DNA of 64,000 bases from Meloidogyne chitwoodi (Eukaryota; Nematoda; Chromadorea; Rhabditida; Meloidogynidae), in contig JACZZP010000012.1 of assembly GCA_015183035.1 (NCBI GenBank), positions 124,001 to 188,000 on the forward strand, given 5' to 3'. The notes beneath the pieces are model-generated. The model was not told where the DNA came from and made no database searches. It saw only the letters and a list, made by a program, of their open reading frames with translations. The position numbers and the translations under genes are program-made. Position 1 is the first letter of the stretch. Each line of letters starts with the position of its first letter. This document shows, in pieces, positions 60,159 to 64,000 of the stretch.

Positions 60159-61824
60159 ATGGCAACATTAAATAATTTGTCAATAATTCCACAAATCTTG
60201 GTAATAACGGTTTTCGCAACAATTTATTTTTTCCATTTTTTTAATGGAATTGGGGGAATGCCACCACCACAAACTATTGTTGGAAATCACTATTTTGGAC
60301 CATCATCATTATTTAAAAATAATAATAATTTTGTTGTTCCAAAATTACCAACTTCTTCCAACTTTTCTTTCAATAAACATCCCAAATATTCTTCTCCAAA
60401 ACAAAAATTAAAAATTACAACAAAAGCAAGTTATGATAATAATAATAAATATAAAATTAATGCTGCTACTACTACTGATGCTATTGTACACAAAAACAAA
60501 AATATTCCACAAAAAGAAGAAGAAATTATTCAAAAAAATAATGAAAAAAAAATTGGAGAAAATAATGTGCCTACATTAATTAGTAAGAGAAAAAATTATT
60601 AAAAAAAAATTATTTTAATTAAAAAAAAAATTATTTTTAATTAAAATTTTAATTTTTTTCTAGCACAAAAAGAAATTAATAAAGACGAGAAAAAAGATTT
60701 TGAACAAGTCAAAAATAAAAGAGAAGAGATTTCAATTTACTCAAAATTAATTGAGCAAATAAATTGGGATTTGACAAAATTTAAAAAATTGGAATTGAAT
60801 GATGAAAAGGTTTTTTTTAAATTTAAAAAAAAAATAAAATTTTTTAGAATAAATTAATTCAAACTGTAACCAATATTTTGGTACCTTATGTGGAAAATAA
60901 TAATAAAAAAGAAGAAAATTATCAAATTGCAGAAGTTGTAGCAAGTAATTTTATTTTTGCATTAATCGAGGCTGAACGAATTAATTCTTTAAAAAAATAT
61001 ATTGAATATGTTGAAGAAAAATTGATAGAATTGGAAGAGGAAAGAGTAGTGGAGGAATTTAATGATGATGATAAAAATGAAAATATTATAAATACTGAAA
61101 TTGGAGGGGAAAGAGTGGAACAAATGGTAAAAAAGAGGGAAAAGGGAGAGGCAATTAATTTTTAAAAAAAATTAATAAAAACCAAATTAGTAGACCCAAA
61201 TTTTCTTAAATTTTGAAAAAATATTCTTCAAAGTGTTATTCAATTCCATAAAAAATTTGACAATTTTTTAAAAATATTAGCAAAATTATGAACTAAAAAA
61301 TGTACTAAATTTCCCAAAATATTCACACAATTTTTAGTTTTATCAAAAATAATAAATTTAAAAAATCTAAGATTAAAAAAAAATATTTATAAAACTCTGA
61401 AAAATATTTTTTTAACAAAATTTTATTGTAATAATTAGCCAAAAATATTTCGCATATGCGCCAAAATGTTACCGCGCCGAAATAATAATTAATTTAATTT
61501 AAAAAAAAAATTAATTAAAAAAAATTTTTTTTTAATTTTAAAATATAGGAAAAATTCAACAAAAAAATTGAAAACATAATTGAATATGCTGAAGAATTGA
61601 AAAATGTATTTAACCCAATAATCAGAGATAATAACCAAATTTCAGTGGAAAATAAAGTAAAAAATCAGATAAATTTGATGAATTCATTTACTAATAATTT
61701 TAATAGAGTGGTAAATGAAACGAATGATTTGAATGAAAATGAGAAAAATGGGCAGAGAGTAGTAATTGAAAAAATGATGGAGGAATTGAAGGAAGCGGAA
61801 CGGGGTAAAGAAAAGAAAAAATAA
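60159..61824 (+). CDS. Secreted Lys/Asn-rich helical protein, paralog C
   Basis: Four exons encode about 370 residues. The N-terminus has an uncleaved-anchor or signal-peptide-like helix (IPQILVITVFATIYFFHFF). A Ser/Asn/Lys-rich linker follows. Exon 3 contains NILVPYVENNNKKEENYQI and FIFALIEAERINSLKKYIEY, aligning in pattern with paralogs A and B (ENN...hydrophobic helix...ER). Exon 4, after a 430-nt intron, repeats the theme with KIENIIEYAEELKNVF. The C-terminus is highly charged (KEAERGKEKKK). No known domain. Introns have GTAAGA/GTAAAA donors. Confidence 0.6.
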
Positions 61825-63693
61825 TAATAAATTAAAAAAAAATGTTAAAAAATTAAAACAAGTAAAATTCCCATTAATTCCAACTCAGAATCAAAATCTG
61901 ATAAATCATAAATTTTTAAAAATTAAAAAAAAAATTATTTTTCAATAAAAAGGGAGATAGGGGAGGGACAAGTTGAAAATTGGCTCTTCTTTACTTTAAT
62001 TTGGCCTAAAAAAATATTAAAAAAAAATTGGAAAATGAAGGATGGTTGATAACATAATCTCTACCCTTAATTTAAAAAAAAAAAATAATTTTTTTTCAGT
62101 GGTGATTGCTACTGGAAACATTTTCAAAGCAATTAATAACCTCCGCCATATGTGAAGAAAAAGCCTCACTCAATTCAAAAGAAGAGTAAAACATAAAAAA
62201 GAAAGGGGAAGACAAATTTTAAAGATAAATATAAAATTAAATTAAACACAATATTTTTAAAATTTCCTTTCTTATGTAGAAAAAATAAATTAAATTTTAG
62301 TATAAAAATAATTTAGAAATTTATTTATTATTTTTTAAACTATTTTTTATAATTAATATTTTAAATAAAAAACTTTAATAGAAAATAATATTAGAGAAAG
62401 AGTTACAATTTATATAAAATAATTCACGTTTTACCCTTTTTTAATTTTACCATTTTTAAAGAATTTAAAATTCCCCTTTTTTGCAGGGCAAATTAAACTA
62501 TACATAAGTATCTGTGTTTTAAAAAGAATTTAAAATCAGAATTTTATTTAAACATATAAGAGTTAACTAAAACATTCTGGAAAATCAGAATTTTATAAAA
62601 ACATTCTGGAAAATCAGAATTTTATAAAAACATTCCGGTAATAGTTAGTATTATTTTTTTTGCTTATTTAATTTCCCTGTTTAAACCAGGAAACGGAAAT
62701 AAATAAATTAGAAGTCCCATAAAATTACTTATTTTTCACAGAGAATTATTTTAATTTATTTAATAAGGGAAAATTGCCTATCTCCAACTTTTGACGACTG
62801 TTTTCTAAATTGCCTCTCTCCTTTATATTCAAATTTTATTCCCTAAACACATTTTTTAAAAATTCAAACATTTTCTTAGAAAGCCATATTTCTCCTTAAA
62901 AACATATAATTCCTCGATGCATTTTTTCTAGCAAAATTGCTTATTTCCATCAAATTAATACTTTTTTTACTCTATTATTTTTACTTGAACTAATTTAAAA
63001 AAATTATAAGTTAATCTTGTTAATTTCACATGGATAAAAAAATTAATTTTTGAAAATGTAGACGTTTTAAAATTAATAAATATAACAAACTGAGATTCAC
63101 GTGAAAAATAAGAAATAGTAAAAAAGTTGATGAAATAAATGTCAAAGATATAAGTACATTTTTCAATGAAAATAAAATGTCTAAGAAAAATAAAAATACA
63201 AAAAATACTGCAATAAATAAAGGAAAAACCCTTTCATTAAATGAAGTAATAAAAATTTACTCAATAAAAGTAGACAAAAAATAGCATCAGATTAATTTTT
63301 AAATTTATTATTGTATTTAAGCAAAATACTAAATTATACTTAATATTCTGATATTTCCGGAAAAAGTGGTGTGATTTAACGTAATGTAAACAGAAGAAAT
63401 ATTCTGATTTTTAAACATTAATATTCCGGAAAGAAAATTCTGATTCTTTAAAATTATTAAATTAATTCCGGAAAGAAAATATTCTGATTTTTAGAAATTA
63501 AAATACATTCCGGAAAATAAATATTCTGATTTGTATGTATTAAATTCCAAAAATAAATATTCTGATTCTTCCGGAAAAAATCAAAAATTATACATTAATT
63601 TTTTTAATTTAATTAAAATTCTGATTTTTCTTGAAATATTTTTAATCTCAATAAATTTCAGATAAAATTTAAAATAATTCTGATATTTAAAAA
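61825..63693. other. Spacer with TCCGGAA and TTCTGATTTT micro-repeats
   Basis: No gene is supported. The repeats are concentrated at 62530-62640 and 63340-63680, immediately before paralog D. Confidence 0.5.
63340..63680. repeat. Alternating TTCCGGAAA and ATATTCTGATTTTT words upstream of paralog D
   Basis: About six TTCCGGAAA palindromes alternate with about seven ATTCTGAT words in 340 bp, spaced irregularly by 20-50 nt. Confidence 0.65.
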
Positions 63694-64000
63694 ATGTCTA
63701 TTATTATTAAATTATTTAATATTTTCATTTTTGCTTCTATAATAATTATTTTATTAATAAATACTACAAAAACATCTCCTCCCCCTATATTAACTTCCCC
63801 TCAAAATGTTTCTTTTTCGTCTCCCAATTTTTTAATAAATAAAAATAAAATTAATAATGCAAAAAATAAAATAAAAATTCCAAAAAAAGTAATATCAATT
63901 AATCAATTAAATAAAAGAAATCTACAAAAAGCAAAATCGGCGATAATTGAACCAGATTTTGAAAATAAAATTATAAAATGCACAGATTGTAAAAAATATA
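63694..64000 (+). CDS. Secreted Lys/Asn-rich protein, paralog D (5' part only)
   Basis: The frame is open from the ATG at 63694 to the window edge (102 residues). A signal peptide (MSIIIKLFNIFIFASIIIIL) is followed by a Pro/Ser stretch and a Lys/Asn-rich segment, KNKINNAKNKIKIPKK, then INQLNKRNLQKAK. The composition and layout match the starts of paralogs A and C. It has a CTDCK motif near the edge. The remainder is outside the window. Confidence 0.5.
   Translation, partial: MSIIIKLFNIFIFASIIIILLINTTKTSPPPILTSPQNVSFSSPNFLINKNKINNAKNKIKIPKKVISINQLNKRNLQKAKSAIIEPDFENKIIKCTDCKKY

Overview
The window is nuclear DNA from a nematode, most likely a plant-parasitic tylenchid of the root-knot (Meloidogyne) type. 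It is very AT-rich, and almost every gene is cut by short introns of about 35-60 nt with GT...TTTNAG ends. The gene content is animal: neuroligin, a nicotinic-receptor subunit, IFT172, an MBT-repeat protein and Smoothened. The species assignment is inference from base composition and gene style; I could not run a search.

Left part (1-24 kb). The end of an unidentified gene is followed on the minus strand by RPB10 and mitoguardin. Next come sphingomyelin synthase (+), a large neuroligin (-), a gene holding only the C-terminal part of IFT172 (-), an F-box-like ORF (-), a non-alpha nicotinic-receptor-type subunit (+), a small coiled-coil gene (-), a second F-box-like ORF (-), a poorly resolved membrane protein (-) and ROMO1 (-). 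Spacers here carry several small hairpin or inverted-repeat elements.

Middle part (24-46 kb) is a tight run of plus-strand genes: succinyl-CoA ligase beta (ADP-forming), DNA ligase 1, a Smoothened-like receptor with a long Gln/Asn-rich tail, an M17 leucyl aminopeptidase, an unknown coiled protein, a four-MBT-repeat protein (LIN-61/MBTR-1 type) and a GK5-type carbohydrate kinase. Some gaps are only about 200 bp, which would fit trans-spliced operons.

Right part (46-64 kb) has a 69-bp satellite bracketed by two mariner-like MITEs, a small LRR-like gene (-), a long AT-rich desert, a four-TM protein gene whose intron has been inflated by a duplication and a long-TIR transposon, acyl-CoA-binding protein, and four genes for Lys/Asn-rich secreted helical proteins (two minus, two plus). 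The latter look like a fast-evolving family and are candidate effectors.

The most unusual feature is a population of twelve diverse tRNA-like sequences (A box plus B box, no convincing acceptor stem). Ten lie inside introns of seven genes, three of them in the Smoothened gene. Two share an upstream module, and one copy sits in a duplicated segment and is split by a 0.85-kb transposon with a 9-bp target duplication. Exon structures were built by eye from reading frames and splice signals, so individual boundaries may be wrong by one site.
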